From contig NZ_NEVQ01000011.1 in NCBI RefSeq assembly GCF_002261185.1, forward strand, positions 32,410 through 96,409: DNA of 64,000 bases, written 5' to 3'. Below the pieces are notes generated by a model. That model did not search any database, was not told the origin of the DNA, and saw only the letters and a list, made by a program, of their open reading frames with translations. The translations under genes were made by a program, and so were the position numbers. Shown piece by piece: positions 46,772 to 58,677 of the stretch. The DNA is from Bordetella genomosp. 4 (GTDB taxonomy: Bacteria > Pseudomonadota > Gammaproteobacteria > Burkholderiales > Burkholderiaceae_B). The number at the start of each line of letters is the position of its first letter. The stretch's first letter is position 1.

Positions 46772-46852
46772 AAAAAGCCCCCACGCCGCGCCTTCGGCTT
46801 GCTGCCCCCCAAGGGGGCTTTTTTGTCTTGGGACGGCCCGGCGACAAAAAAG
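46772..46852 (+). repeat. Dispersed terminator-like repeat, copy 1
   Basis: About 80 bp beginning AAAAAGCCCCCACGCCGCGC, with the GCCTTCGGCTTGCTGCCCCC block, then AAGGGGGC with a T-run and CGGCCCGGCGACAAAAAAG. A near-identical copy lies at 63745-63829 in the opposite orientation. The CCCCC/GGGGG stem with T-run and the reverse-strand A/T runs suggest a bidirectional terminator carried by a repeat. Confidence 0.85.
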
Positions 46853-46879
46853 GGCACGGCGCAGGCTGTGCCCTTTTTT
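46846..46879. terminator. Bidirectional terminator after gsiD
   Basis: AAAAAAGGGCACGGC and GCTGTGCCCTTTTTT form a stem with one G-T-type mismatch around GCAG. Runs of A and T on both sides allow it to work in either direction. It separates the importer from the peptidase genes. Confidence 0.85.
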
Positions 46880-46972
46880 CCTGGTCGACGACCCGTCAGG
46901 ACTATTGTGTGTTTCCGCGTTGCCCGCGCAACGCAGGTGTGAATAAGGAGGCCGCCTCGCAGCGGTGATGCC

Positions 46973-48046
46973 ATGACAAAAATTGATCCGGCTTTTCCGA
47001 TGCCGCGTGTCGGCCGATTGCCCAGCGGTGCGCGTGATGCGATCAGCGACGTGGCGGGCGTGACTGTAGGTCACGCGACCTTGGCCGATGGCGATTGCCA
47101 GACCGGTGTGACGGTGGTGCGCCCGCATGCAGGTAACGTCTATACCGACAAAGTGCCTGCTGCCGCCAGCGTCATTAACGGCTTTGGCAAAAGCATAGGC
47201 CTGGTGCAAGTCAGCGAGCTCGGCGTTTTGGAAACGCCGATCGCATTGACCAATACGTTCGGCGTGGGCACCGTGGCCAATGCGCAGATACGTCAGGCGA
47301 TTGCGGCCGACCCCCAGATCGGCCGCGAATGGGCAACGGTGAACCCGTTGGTATTCGAGTGCAATGATGGCTATTTGAACGACATCCAGACATTGTCGGT
47401 GTCGGAGGCCCACTATCTGGCGGCATACGAGGCCGCCGGCGTCGATTTCGCGCAAGGGGCGGTAGGCGCCGGACGTGGCATGTCGAGTTTTTCTTTCAAG
47501 GGCGGCATCGGCTCGGCATCGCGCATCGCCGAAATTCAGCCTGGACAGCGTTATACCGTCGGTGCGCTGGTGCTGTCGAACTTTGGTCGCCTCCCACTGC
47601 TGACGATTGCCGGCCGGCCGTTCGGCAAGCGTTTCATCGAGCAACAAGCGAGTGAAACGGGGCCTGAAAAAGGTTCGATCATTTTGCTGCTGGCCACGGA
47701 TGCGCCATTGGATGCACGCCAACTCGGCCGCTTGTCATTGCGTGCCGCGGCAGGACTGGCGCGTACCGGTTCGGTATACGGCCACGGCAGTGGCGATATC
47801 TCGATGGCGTTTTCTACGGCCTATACCGTACCGCATCAGGCCGACCGCGCGATGCCCGCACAAGCCATGCTGCATGAGGCCCGCATCGACAAGCTGTTCG
47901 AGGCTGCTGCTGAAGCCTGTGAGCAGGCCATTGTGGCCGCGCTGTGGCGCGCCGAGACGGTGCAGGGCCGCGATGGCCATGTGCGTCAGGCGATCACCGA
48001 GGCGATTCCTGATTGGCGGCGGTGGCTCGACGATCGAGACTTGTGA
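46973..48046 (+). CDS. P1 family (DmpA-type) aminopeptidase
   Basis: Self-processing aminopeptidase of 357 aa in family P1/S58, whose founder DmpA releases N-terminal L- and D-amino acids. It opens RVGRLPSGARDAISDVAGVTVGH, and FECNDGYLND and GAVGAGRGMSSFSFKGGIGSASR are family blocks. The expected cleavage site is before S235 in EKGSIILLLATDAPLDARQL. There is no signal peptide, so it acts on imported peptides. ATG 46973 lies after the gsi terminator, so it likely has its own promoter. D- versus beta-peptide preference cannot be told. Confidence 0.92.
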   Translation: MTKIDPAFPMPRVGRLPSGARDAISDVAGVTVGHATLADGDCQTGVTVVRPHAGNVYTDKVPAAASVINGFGKSIGLVQVSELGVLETPIALTNTFGVGTVANAQIRQAIAADPQIGREWATVNPLVFECNDGYLNDIQTLSVSEAHYLAAYEAAGVDFAQGAVGAGRGMSSFSFKGGIGSASRIAEIQPGQRYTVGALVLSNFGRLPLLTIAGRPFGKRFIEQQASETGPEKGSIILLLATDAPLDARQLGRLSLRAAAGLARTGSVYGHGSGDISMAFSTAYTVPHQADRAMPAQAMLHEARIDKLFEAAAEACEQAIVAALWRAETVQGRDGHVRQAITEAIPDWRRWLDDRDL

Positions 48047-48048
48047 TC

Positions 48049-48096
48049 GTCCGGGCATGACGTTGATTCCAGGCGCCCGACGGACTGTATTTTTTT
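48049..48096 (+). terminator. Possible terminator after the DmpA-type gene
   Basis: GTCC-GGGC and GCCC-GAC-GGAC can pair with a three-base bulge and a long loop, followed by TATTTTTTT. It would uncouple the two peptidase genes, though the loop is large. Confidence 0.4.
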
Positions 48097-48115
48097 ACCG
48101 AGTTTTTGAACATTC

Positions 48116-48946
48116 ATGAAGATCTTAATTTCTACCGACATCGAGGGCGTCGCTGGCGTTTTTCATTCAGAACAGGTGCGCGCGGGTAACGGCGAGTATG
48201 AACGGGCGCGAGTCTGGATGACCAAAGAAGCCAACGCCGCCGTGATCGGCGCGTTCGCGGGCGGCGCGACAGAAGTGCTGGTGAATGATTCCCATGGCGG
48301 CTTTCGCAATCTGTTGCCCGACCTGCTGGATCCGCGTGCGCGTCTGGTGTTGGGCAAACCTCGCTATCTGGGCATGATGGGCGGCCTCGAGGAACCGTGC
48401 GACGCCGTGATCATGATCGGCTACCACTCGCGTGCACAGGGGCGCGGAATTCTCGCGCATACGATCAACAGCTTTGCGTTTGCCCGCGTTCTGATCAATG
48501 GGCTGGAACTCGGCGAGGCCGGTTTGTATGGGGCTTTGGCAGGCGAGCTGGGCGTGCCGGTCATCATGGCCAGCGGCGATAATGTTTTCATCGAAGAAAC
48601 ACGGCCGTTGTATCCCAATGCCCAGTGGGTACAAACCAAAGTCGCACATGGGCAGGGCAGTGGGCTGACCCTGTCGCCCGAGGCGGCTCGCCAGGCAATT
48701 GCGGCCGCGGCGGAAACGGCAGTGCGCGCTGCGGTCGACCACACAGGCGGTACGGCTCCCCTGCAGATCGCGGCGCCTATAGAATGCCAATTGCAGACCC
48801 AGACCACGGCGCTGGCCGATCTGTTCTGCATGTGGCCCACGCTCGAGCGCGTGGACGGCGTGACGCTGCGGTTTACGGTCGATAGCATGCAAGCAGCGGT
48901 ACGCACGCTCAATAGCTTGTCGGCCATGTCGTCCATGCTCCGTTAA
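48116..48946 (+). CDS. dppA: M55 family D-aminopeptidase
   Basis: Zinc peptidase of 276 aa related to Bacillus subtilis DppA, which removes N-terminal D-Ala from short D-peptides and is thought to recycle cell-wall peptides. All known key residues are at the DppA positions: zinc ligands D8 and E10 (STDIEG), H60 (NDSHGG), H104 (IGYHS) and a glutamate at 131-134 (LELGEAG), and catalytic H115 (GILAHTIN). The protein is cytoplasmic. It follows the DmpA-type peptidase by 69 bp. The context with a peptide importer supports use on imported D-peptides. Confidence 0.95.
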   Translation: MKILISTDIEGVAGVFHSEQVRAGNGEYERARVWMTKEANAAVIGAFAGGATEVLVNDSHGGFRNLLPDLLDPRARLVLGKPRYLGMMGGLEEPCDAVIMIGYHSRAQGRGILAHTINSFAFARVLINGLELGEAGLYGALAGELGVPVIMASGDNVFIEETRPLYPNAQWVQTKVAHGQGSGLTLSPEAARQAIAAAAETAVRAAVDHTGGTAPLQIAAPIECQLQTQTTALADLFCMWPTLERVDGVTLRFTVDSMQAAVRTLNSLSAMSSMLR

Positions 48947-49016
48947 GGCGTCTTGGTCGTCCGGACGGACGGCAAATCGTTCGTCCCCACGAAGTGCTTT
49001 CGAGATTGAATCGCCT

Positions 49017-50168
49017 ATGTATTCCGTCAATAAACGATGGCTTCAAACCCTGTGGTGCGCATGCCTGGCCGCAATCGTGAATCCCGCGTCGGCCGGCGCA
49101 GTGCCCGAGTCTCCTGTCAATATCAGTCAGGCGGCCGAGCAAGTCATGCGAGAGTACAAGGTGCCGGGTATGGCGATTGCCGTGACCGAGCATGGGAAGC
49201 AAACGTTTTATAACTTCGGCGTTGCGTCAAAAACGACGCGCCAGCCAGTCACCAGCGATACGCTGTTCGAGATCGGTTCGGTCAGCAAGACGTTCACCGC
49301 GACACTTGCAACGTACGCTCAGACGCTGGGACGCCTTTCTTTAGACGATAGTCCCGCTCAGTATCTGCCTTATCTGCGCGGCAGCAATCTGGACAACGTC
49401 AGCCTTGTTCACCTCGGCACTCACACAGCCGGGGGCTTTCCACTGCAGGTGCCGGACGATATCACCAACGAAAAACAGTTGAAGCGGTATTTCGAAGCGT
49501 GGACGCCGCAATACGCGGCAGGCGCCGCGCGGACCTATGCCAATCCCAGTATCGGTTTGCTGGGCGTAGTTGCAGCGCAGGCGTTAGGTCTGCCGTTCAA
49601 GACTGCGATGGAACGACAGCTGTTTCCGCTGTTGGGGCTGCATGGCACCTATATCGACGTGCCATCGGCAAAGCTGGAAAACTATGCCCAGGGTTACAAC
49701 AAAGCCGACGCGCCAGTGCGTGTGAACCCAGGCATCCTCGCGGACGAAGCCTACGGCGTCAAAACCACCGCCAGAGATCTGATTCGCTTCGTGCAGTTGA
49801 ATATCGATTCGTCCCGAGGCGGGAGCGATCTCGACAAGGCGTTGCGCAACACCCGTGTCGGGTATTTCGCGCTGGGCGCCATGACGCAGGACCTTATCTG
49901 GGAACAGTACGAGGAATCCGTCGAGCTCAAGGACCTGCTCGACGGAAACTCCGCCAGGATTGCGTATGAGACCCATCCCGTCGAGGCCATCGTGCCGCCT
50001 CGTCCCCCTATGCCGGCGGCTTGGGTCAATAAAACCGGATCGACCAACGGGTTCGGGGCTTATGTCGCGTTTCTGCCTGCTCAGCAAAAGGGTATCGTCA
50101 TCCTGGCAAACAAGAATTTTCCGATTGAGGCCCGTGTCCGGCTCGCCTATCTCATCTTGATGCGTTGA
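49017..50168 (+). CDS. ampC: Class C (AmpC-type) serine beta-lactamase
   Basis: Periplasmic serine hydrolase of 383 aa, hydrolysing cephalosporins and related beta-lactams in this family. The signal peptide ends near ASA26. All three active-site motifs are intact: SVSK at 88-91 (catalytic S88), YAN at 174-176, and KTG at 339-341. The flanking blocks GTHTAGGFPLQVPD and NKTGSTNGFGAYVAF are those of true AmpC enzymes rather than generic esterases. No divergent ampR is present; the upstream neighbour is the D-aminopeptidase gene, 70 bp away on the same strand. A peptidase-like physiological role is possible. Confidence 0.92.
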   Translation: MYSVNKRWLQTLWCACLAAIVNPASAGAVPESPVNISQAAEQVMREYKVPGMAIAVTEHGKQTFYNFGVASKTTRQPVTSDTLFEIGSVSKTFTATLATYAQTLGRLSLDDSPAQYLPYLRGSNLDNVSLVHLGTHTAGGFPLQVPDDITNEKQLKRYFEAWTPQYAAGAARTYANPSIGLLGVVAAQALGLPFKTAMERQLFPLLGLHGTYIDVPSAKLENYAQGYNKADAPVRVNPGILADEAYGVKTTARDLIRFVQLNIDSSRGGSDLDKALRNTRVGYFALGAMTQDLIWEQYEESVELKDLLDGNSARIAYETHPVEAIVPPRPPMPAAWVNKTGSTNGFGAYVAFLPAQQKGIVILANKNFPIEARVRLAYLILMR

Positions 50169-50289
50169 CGCGCATTGGGACGCGCGTAGTATCGGTTGCC
50201 GGTGATGATCCCGGCGATACGATCGCCGTCGCATCCCCGGCTCGATAAAATGCCGGCAGACACTCACTCACGTTGCGTTAAGGAATCTC

Positions 50290-52215
50290 ATGTCTTTCAC
50301 TGATACCCGCATTGCCCAGTTGCGGCAGGCCATGCGCCGCCTAGGCCTGGATGCTTGCATCGTACCGTCTGCCGATCCACATCTGTCTGAATACCTGCCT
50401 GCGCGTTGGCAGGGCCGCCAATGGCTCAGTGGTTTTACGGGCTCGGTGGCGACGCTTGTGGTGACGGCAGATTTCGCAGGGCTGTGGGTCGATAGCCGCT
50501 ATTGGGTGCAGGCAGAAACGCAGTTGGCTGGCACGTGTGTACAACTGATGAAAATTGCCACGGCCTCGACGCCGAGTCATATCGACTGGTTGGCCAGCAA
50601 TCTGACGGCGGGGCAATGCGTCGGTGTAGACGGCCACGTACTAGGCCTGGCGTCGTTCCGGGCCTTGTCTGCAGCCTTGTCGCCGGCGGGTGTGTACCTG
50701 GACATCCAGGCCGATCCGCTTGCCGAGATTTGGCAGGATCGCCCCGGCTTGCCTGACGCGCCGGTCTATGAGCACACGGCGCCGCAGGCATGTGTCGCGC
50801 GGGCCGACAAGCTGGCTCAAGTGCGCAGCGTCATGCAGGCCAAAGGGGCCGACGTGCATCTGTTATGCACGCTCGATGATATCGCCTGGCTGTTTAATCT
50901 GCGCGGCGCGGATGTATCGTATAACCCCGTGTTCCTGGCGCACGCGTTGATCGGGGCCGACTATGCCACGTTGTTTGTGGCCGATGGCAAAATCGACGAG
51001 TCCCTGCGCGCGGTATTGGCCGCTGATGGCGTGGACGTTGCGCCGTACGACCAGGCGGCAGAGGCCCTGGGGTCTATCGCGCTGGATCAAACGCTGCTGA
51101 TCGATCCCGCTCGCGTGACCTGCGGCGTGTTTCATGCCATGGACCCTGCGGTGCCACGCGTCGAGGCGATCAATCCGTCGACCTTGTTCAAGTCGCGCAA
51201 GACCGAGGCCGAGCTGGCCCAGGTCCGCCAGGCCATGGAGCAGGACGGCGCGGCGCTGTGCGAGTTTTTTGCGTGGTTCGAGCAGGCGGTCAATGGCGGC
51301 GGTTACGCGGCTCCTCTGGCCGGTCCACAGGCTCATCAGGCCGGCCAACAGGACGGGGGAGATGCGTCTGCCGTTTCTGCGGCCGCCAATCGCGATGTCA
51401 CCGTGACTCAGGGCCGCGCCGCAGAGCCTGTCACCGAGTTGACTATCGATGAGCAAATCACCGCCGCCCGCGCTCGCCGGCCGGGATACGTCTGCCCCAG
51501 CTTTGGCACGATTGCGGGCTTTAATGCCAACGGCGCGATGCCGCACTACCGTGCAACGCCGGAGTCGCACGCCGTCATCGAAGGTGACGGCCTGTTGTTG
51601 ATCGATTCGGGCGGCCAGTACCTCGGCGGCACCACCGACATCACCCGCGTGGTCGCAGTGGGCACGCCCAGCGCCGACCAGAAAGTCGATTTCACGCTGG
51701 TGCTCAAGGGCATGATTGCGCTCTCGCGCGCGGCATTCCCCCGCGGCACGCCGTCGCCGATGCTGGATGCCATTGCCCGTGCGCCCATTTGGCAAGGCGG
51801 CGTGGAATACGGCCATGGGACCGGTCACGGCGTGGGATATTTTCTGAATGTACACGAAGGGCCGCAGGTGATTTCCTATCGGGCAGCTCCGGGGCCGCAC
51901 ACGGCCATGGAGCCTGGGATGATCACCTCCAATGAGCCCGGACTTTACCGTGCGGGCCGTTGGGGCGTGCGCATCGAAAACCTGGTTGCCAATCGCAGTT
52001 GGCTGGAGGGCGAGTTCGGCGAGTTCTTGTGTTTCGAGACCTTGACGCTGTGCCCCATCGACACCCGCTGTATCGACGTCTCGTTGCTGCGCGAAGACGA
52101 AATCGCCTGGCTGGACGATTATCATCGCACCGTCCGTGAGCGCCTGGCTCCGCTGGTCGAGGGGGCTGCCCTGGCTTGGCTGCAGGCCAGCACGCAGCCC
52201 TTATTGGGTGCGTGA
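50290..52215 (+). CDS. Xaa-Pro aminopeptidase (M24B)
   Basis: Cytoplasmic metallo-aminopeptidase of 641 aa that removes the residue before proline. Two N-terminal creatinase-like domains (RLGLDACIVPSADPHLSEYLP; CTLDDIAWLFNLRGADVSYNP) precede the catalytic pita-bread domain. Metal ligands are in LLLIDSGGQY, GGTTDITR, GHGTGHGVGYFLNVHEGP, TSNEPGLY and GVRIENLV. Residues about 341-380 are a Gln/Ala/Gly/Asp-rich insertion between helix WFEQAVNGGG and ELTIDEQI, not usual for the family and probably a disordered loop. The 3' end overlaps the convergent LysR gene by 15 bp. Confidence 0.93.
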   Translation: MSFTDTRIAQLRQAMRRLGLDACIVPSADPHLSEYLPARWQGRQWLSGFTGSVATLVVTADFAGLWVDSRYWVQAETQLAGTCVQLMKIATASTPSHIDWLASNLTAGQCVGVDGHVLGLASFRALSAALSPAGVYLDIQADPLAEIWQDRPGLPDAPVYEHTAPQACVARADKLAQVRSVMQAKGADVHLLCTLDDIAWLFNLRGADVSYNPVFLAHALIGADYATLFVADGKIDESLRAVLAADGVDVAPYDQAAEALGSIALDQTLLIDPARVTCGVFHAMDPAVPRVEAINPSTLFKSRKTEAELAQVRQAMEQDGAALCEFFAWFEQAVNGGGYAAPLAGPQAHQAGQQDGGDASAVSAAANRDVTVTQGRAAEPVTELTIDEQITAARARRPGYVCPSFGTIAGFNANGAMPHYRATPESHAVIEGDGLLLIDSGGQYLGGTTDITRVVAVGTPSADQKVDFTLVLKGMIALSRAAFPRGTPSPMLDAIARAPIWQGGVEYGHGTGHGVGYFLNVHEGPQVISYRAAPGPHTAMEPGMITSNEPGLYRAGRWGVRIENLVANRSWLEGEFGEFLCFETLTLCPIDTRCIDVSLLREDEIAWLDDYHRTVRERLAPLVEGAALAWLQASTQPLLGA

Positions 52216-53112
52216 ACGCAGTCCTTGCTGGCCGAAGCGGCCCTGCTGTCCAATGCGGCGGGCCGCTTCGATCAGCGCCGTGCTGTCAGGCGTGTTTTCT
52301 CGGGCAAAGGCATAGAACCGCGCCTCAGGCAGCTGCGGCAATCCATCTTCGACACCGAGCACGCGCAAATTTGCGCTGCGCTGGCTATCGGCAACCACCG
52401 TCACCGCAAAGCCCGAACGCGCCGCAGATAAGCACCCGGCCATACTGCTGCTTTCAAAAACGATACGCCACGGGCGGCCCATGTTGCCCAGCGCGGCGAC
52501 GGCTGCCTCGCGATAGACGCACGGTTCTGGAAAAACGGCCAATGGCAACGATTCGTTCGGTGGCAAGGGCTGATCCGCCGCAAAAACCCAGACTAGCGGT
52601 TCTTCCCACAACAAAGTGCCGTGGCTCTCGACGCGGCTGCATTGCTTGCCAAAAACGAGATCGAGACGGCCACGCTCTTGCTGACGCAACAGGTCCGCGG
52701 TGATGCCGACTTTCAGCTCGATCGTTGCGTCCGGATGCCATTGGCGAAAGCGCTGCAGTACTTGGGGCAGCCAGGCTCCGGCAAAATCTTCCGAGGCGCC
52801 GACTCGCAACCGCCCGCACAGCGGGGCGCCTCGCAGCTTGGCGCGCGCCTCCCGTTCCAGATCGAGAATATTGCGGCCGTAGGCATACAAGGTATTGCCC
52901 GCTTGCGTCAGTTCCATACGGCGCGTCGTGCGGGTCAAGAGATTCGCGCCCGCAATCTGTTCCAGCCGTCGCATATGTCCACTGACGGCCGATGGTGTCA
53001 ACGCCAGGCGTTCGGCTGCCGCGGCGAAACTGCCGCTGTCTACGATTTCGAGAAAGGTGCGTAGCAACACCGTATCCAGCGGAGGCCCGTCGGCCAGGAG
53101 AGGGTAGTCCAT
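52201..53112 (-). CDS. LysR-family transcriptional regulator
   Basis: LysR regulator of 303 aa. The helix-turn-helix reads LLRTFLEIVDSGSFAAAAERLALTPSAVSGHMRRLE, starting later than usual after MDYPLLADGPPLDTV. The effector domain includes GRLRVGASEDFAGAWLPQVLQRF. ATG 53112 is preferred over TTG 53127. It is divergent from the epoxide-hydrolase-like gene with a 101 bp AT-rich gap, and is the likely regulator of it. Its stop lies inside the end of the Xaa-Pro aminopeptidase gene. Confidence 0.91.
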   Translation of the reverse strand: MDYPLLADGPPLDTVLLRTFLEIVDSGSFAAAAERLALTPSAVSGHMRRLEQIAGANLLTRTTRRMELTQAGNTLYAYGRNILDLEREARAKLRGAPLCGRLRVGASEDFAGAWLPQVLQRFRQWHPDATIELKVGITADLLRQQERGRLDLVFGKQCSRVESHGTLLWEEPLVWVFAADQPLPPNESLPLAVFPEPCVYREAAVAALGNMGRPWRIVFESSSMAGCLSAARSGFAVTVVADSQRSANLRVLGVEDGLPQLPEARFYAFARENTPDSTALIEAARRIGQQGRFGQQGLRSRTQ

Positions 53113-53213
53113 TCTGATTGGATGCAAAAAATCATTAATTGGAGAAGATTATTTGTTAATCGAGTTGAGTAGTCCAGCTACGCTGATTTTTCTTCCCTGA
53201 TGCGAGACTCGCC

Positions 53214-54104
53214 ATGAATTCCTATCTTTACGTCGCTACTGAGCGGCTCGACATTGCCTATCTCGAGTGGAACCCGCAGGGCAGCCCCACGGCGATCCTG
53301 CTGCATGGATGGCCGGACAGCCCCGAATGTTGGAAAGACGTGGCCCCCGTCCTCGTTGGCGCTGGCTACCGTGTGCTGGCGCCGGCATTACGGGGCTTCG
53401 CTCCCACGCGATTCCGTGATCCTGCCACGCCGCGCAGCGGCCAGTTGTCGGCGCTGGGCCGTGATCTGCTGGACTTTATCGATGTTCTCGGACTCGATCG
53501 TCCGATACTGATCGGACATGACTGGGGCGCACGTGCTGCGGCCAACGCCTGCGGCCTGCGCGGCGACGTCGCCTCGCATCTGGTCCTGCTGTCGGTCGGC
53601 TATGGCACCAATGATCCGAATCAGTCGCTGCCGCTGCCGCAGGCCCGCAACTACTGGTATCACTGGTACATGGCGACGCCGCGCGGCGCCCGCACGGTGC
53701 GAGAGGATCGTGAGGCATTCGCCCGCATGATGTGGGATACCTGGGCGCCTCCCGGCTGGTACGATGCCGCGGATTTCCACGAGGCAGCGCGCGCATTCCA
53801 AGGGCAGGACTGGCCCGAGATTGTGCTGCATTCCTATCGGCATCGCTGGGGCTTTGCCGAGGGCGATCCTGCCTATGCGGCGGACGAGGCGCGCCTGCAT
53901 CCTGCTCCTGTGCTGTCGGTGCCCACGCTGGTCCTGCATGGAGGAGCCGATACCTGCAACCATCCCGACACCTCAAAAGGGCGGGAGGCTTTTTTTCACG
54001 GGACTTATGAACGGCAGGTGCTGGAGGGAATAGGGCATTTCCCGCAGCGCGAGGCTGCACAGGAGGTTGCCCAGAACATCCTGAGGTTTTGCCGATCGGC
54101 ATAG
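53214..54104 (+). CDS. Alpha/beta hydrolase, epoxide-hydrolase-like
   Basis: Hydrolase of 296 aa. The oxyanion motif is LLHGWPDSPECW. The nucleophile elbow is GHDWGA with D103, an aspartate as in epoxide hydrolases and haloalkane dehalogenases rather than serine. HGGADTCN and EGIGHFPQRE supply the acid and histidine. The cap region contains YWYHWYMATPRGARTV. The substrate is unknown. It starts at ATG 53214, divergent from the LysR gene, and appears monocistronic. Confidence 0.88.
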   Translation: MNSYLYVATERLDIAYLEWNPQGSPTAILLHGWPDSPECWKDVAPVLVGAGYRVLAPALRGFAPTRFRDPATPRSGQLSALGRDLLDFIDVLGLDRPILIGHDWGARAAANACGLRGDVASHLVLLSVGYGTNDPNQSLPLPQARNYWYHWYMATPRGARTVREDREAFARMMWDTWAPPGWYDAADFHEAARAFQGQDWPEIVLHSYRHRWGFAEGDPAYAADEARLHPAPVLSVPTLVLHGGADTCNHPDTSKGREAFFHGTYERQVLEGIGHFPQREAAQEVAQNILRFCRSA

Positions 54105-54169
54105 GCGGGCACGCGCGAGCACACGGCCGTGTTGCGCGGGTAACGGGGCCGGGCGTTGTGTTTTTTCGA

Positions 54170-55919
<1,750 letters not shown>

Positions 55920-55920
<1 letters not shown>

Positions 55921-56774
55921 TGAAAGCCTGCGGTTTCGATATTGGTCTGGATCACCCGTTTTTTCTCATTGCGGGCCCGTGCGTCATCGAGTCGCGCGAA
56001 CTGGCCTTCGACACCGCGGGGCGATTGAAAGAAATCACCTCGGCGCTGGGGATCCCGTTCATCTACAAAAGCTCGTTCGACAAGGCCAATCGCAGTTCCG
56101 GCAAATCGTTTCGCGGCCTGGGGATGGACGAGGGGCTCAAGATCCTGGCTGATGTGCGGGATCAGGTGGGCGTGCCCATCCTGACCGACGTGCACGAGAC
56201 CGAGCAGGTCGAGCCAGTGGCCGCGGTGGTCGATATGTTGCAGACGCCGGCCTTTCTGTGCCGGCAAACGGATTTCATCCGCGCCTGCGCGGCCTCACTC
56301 AAGCCTGTCAATATCAAAAAGGGCCAGTTCCTGGCGCCGCACGATATGGTGCAGGTCGCCCAAAAGGCGCGCGACGCCGCCATCGAGGCCGGTGGCGACG
56401 GCAGCAACATCCTCGTCTGCGAACGCGGTGCTTCTTTCGGATACAACAACTTAGTGTCCGACATGCGTTCGCTGGCTATCATGCGAGAAACCGGTTGTCC
56501 CGTCGTTTTCGACGCCACCCATTCGGTACAGTTGCCGGGCGGGCAGGGCACGTCTTCGGGCGGACAACGCGAGTTCGTGCCTGTGCTGGCGCGTGCTGCA
56601 GTGTCTGTCGGGATATCGGGCCTCTTTATGGAGACTCACCCCAACCCGGCTTGCGCATTGTCCGATGGCCCGAATGCGGTGCCGCTGGATTTGATGTCTG
56701 CGCTGCTCACGTCGCTGGTCGAGCTCGATCGCGTGACCAAACGCAACGGCTTCATCGAAAATCAGTTCGTATGA
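55920..56774 (+). CDS. kdsA: KDO-8-phosphate synthase
   Basis: Condenses phosphoenolpyruvate and arabinose-5-phosphate into KDO-8-phosphate for lipid A-core LPS, 284 aa. [40 protein letters not shown], and [15 protein letters not shown] are conserved family blocks. [22 protein letters not shown] contains part of the active site. ATG shares a base with the pyrG stop. The pyrG-kdsA-eno-ftsB order is common in proteobacteria. Confidence 0.97.
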
Positions 56775-56784
56775 ACTGGGCTGA

Positions 56785-58116
<1,332 letters not shown>

Positions 58117-58205
58117 TCTGATGGGGCCGGGCATTGCTACCCCGGGTGTCTGGCCCTTTCGTTGAGTTGAACTCCGTCACGGTATTCCCATAAGGGTTTT
58201 TGCAT

Positions 58206-58598
58206 ATGCGCCTGTTGTTCCTGGTGCTGTTGGTTCTGCTGGCCTTGATCCAGTATCCGCTCTGGTTGGGTAAGGGCGGCTGGTTCACGGTCTGGGACTC
58301 GCAGAAACAGATCGCCGCGCAACACGAAACCAATGAGGGCCTGCGCGCGCGCAACGCGGCGCTGGAAGCCGAGGTCCGTGACCTGGAAACAGGCTCGGGT
58401 GCGATCGAAGAGCGCGCCCGCAACGAGCTGGGCATGATGCGTGAAGGCGAGGTCTTTGTGCAGATCGTGCCGCCGGGCAGTCCGGCTGTAAATAATCCTC
58501 CGCCAAGCGGTACCTCCGCGAATACGCCTGCGCCCGCTGGCGCAACGGCAAATCGTCCTGCGTCGAATCCTGCGCGAGCCAATACTTCGCGTCAATGA
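58206..58598 (+). CDS. ftsB: Cell division protein FtsB
   Basis: Bitopic inner-membrane divisome protein that binds FtsL and FtsQ, 130 aa. One helix at about 3-21 ([18 protein letters not shown]) is followed by [19 protein letters not shown], a coiled coil ([19 protein letters not shown]) and the conserved [21 protein letters not shown]. About 35 residues after that are Pro/Ala/Asn/Thr-rich and probably disordered, making it longer than E. coli FtsB. ATG 58206 is preferred to TTG 58200. The position after eno is the usual one. Confidence 0.94.
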   Translation: MRLLFLVLLVLLALIQYPLWLGKGGWFTVWDSQKQIAAQHETNEGLRARNAALEAEVRDLETGSGAIEERARNELGMMREGEVFVQIVPPGSPAVNNPPPSGTSANTPAPAGATANRPASNPARANTSRQ

Positions 58599-58677
58599 TG
58601 GGTTGGCGGTGGTTTCTTAAGTGCCGTTTCGATGTGATCGGCCGACGAGGGCATTCCGGGCGTTGTGCTGATAATCG

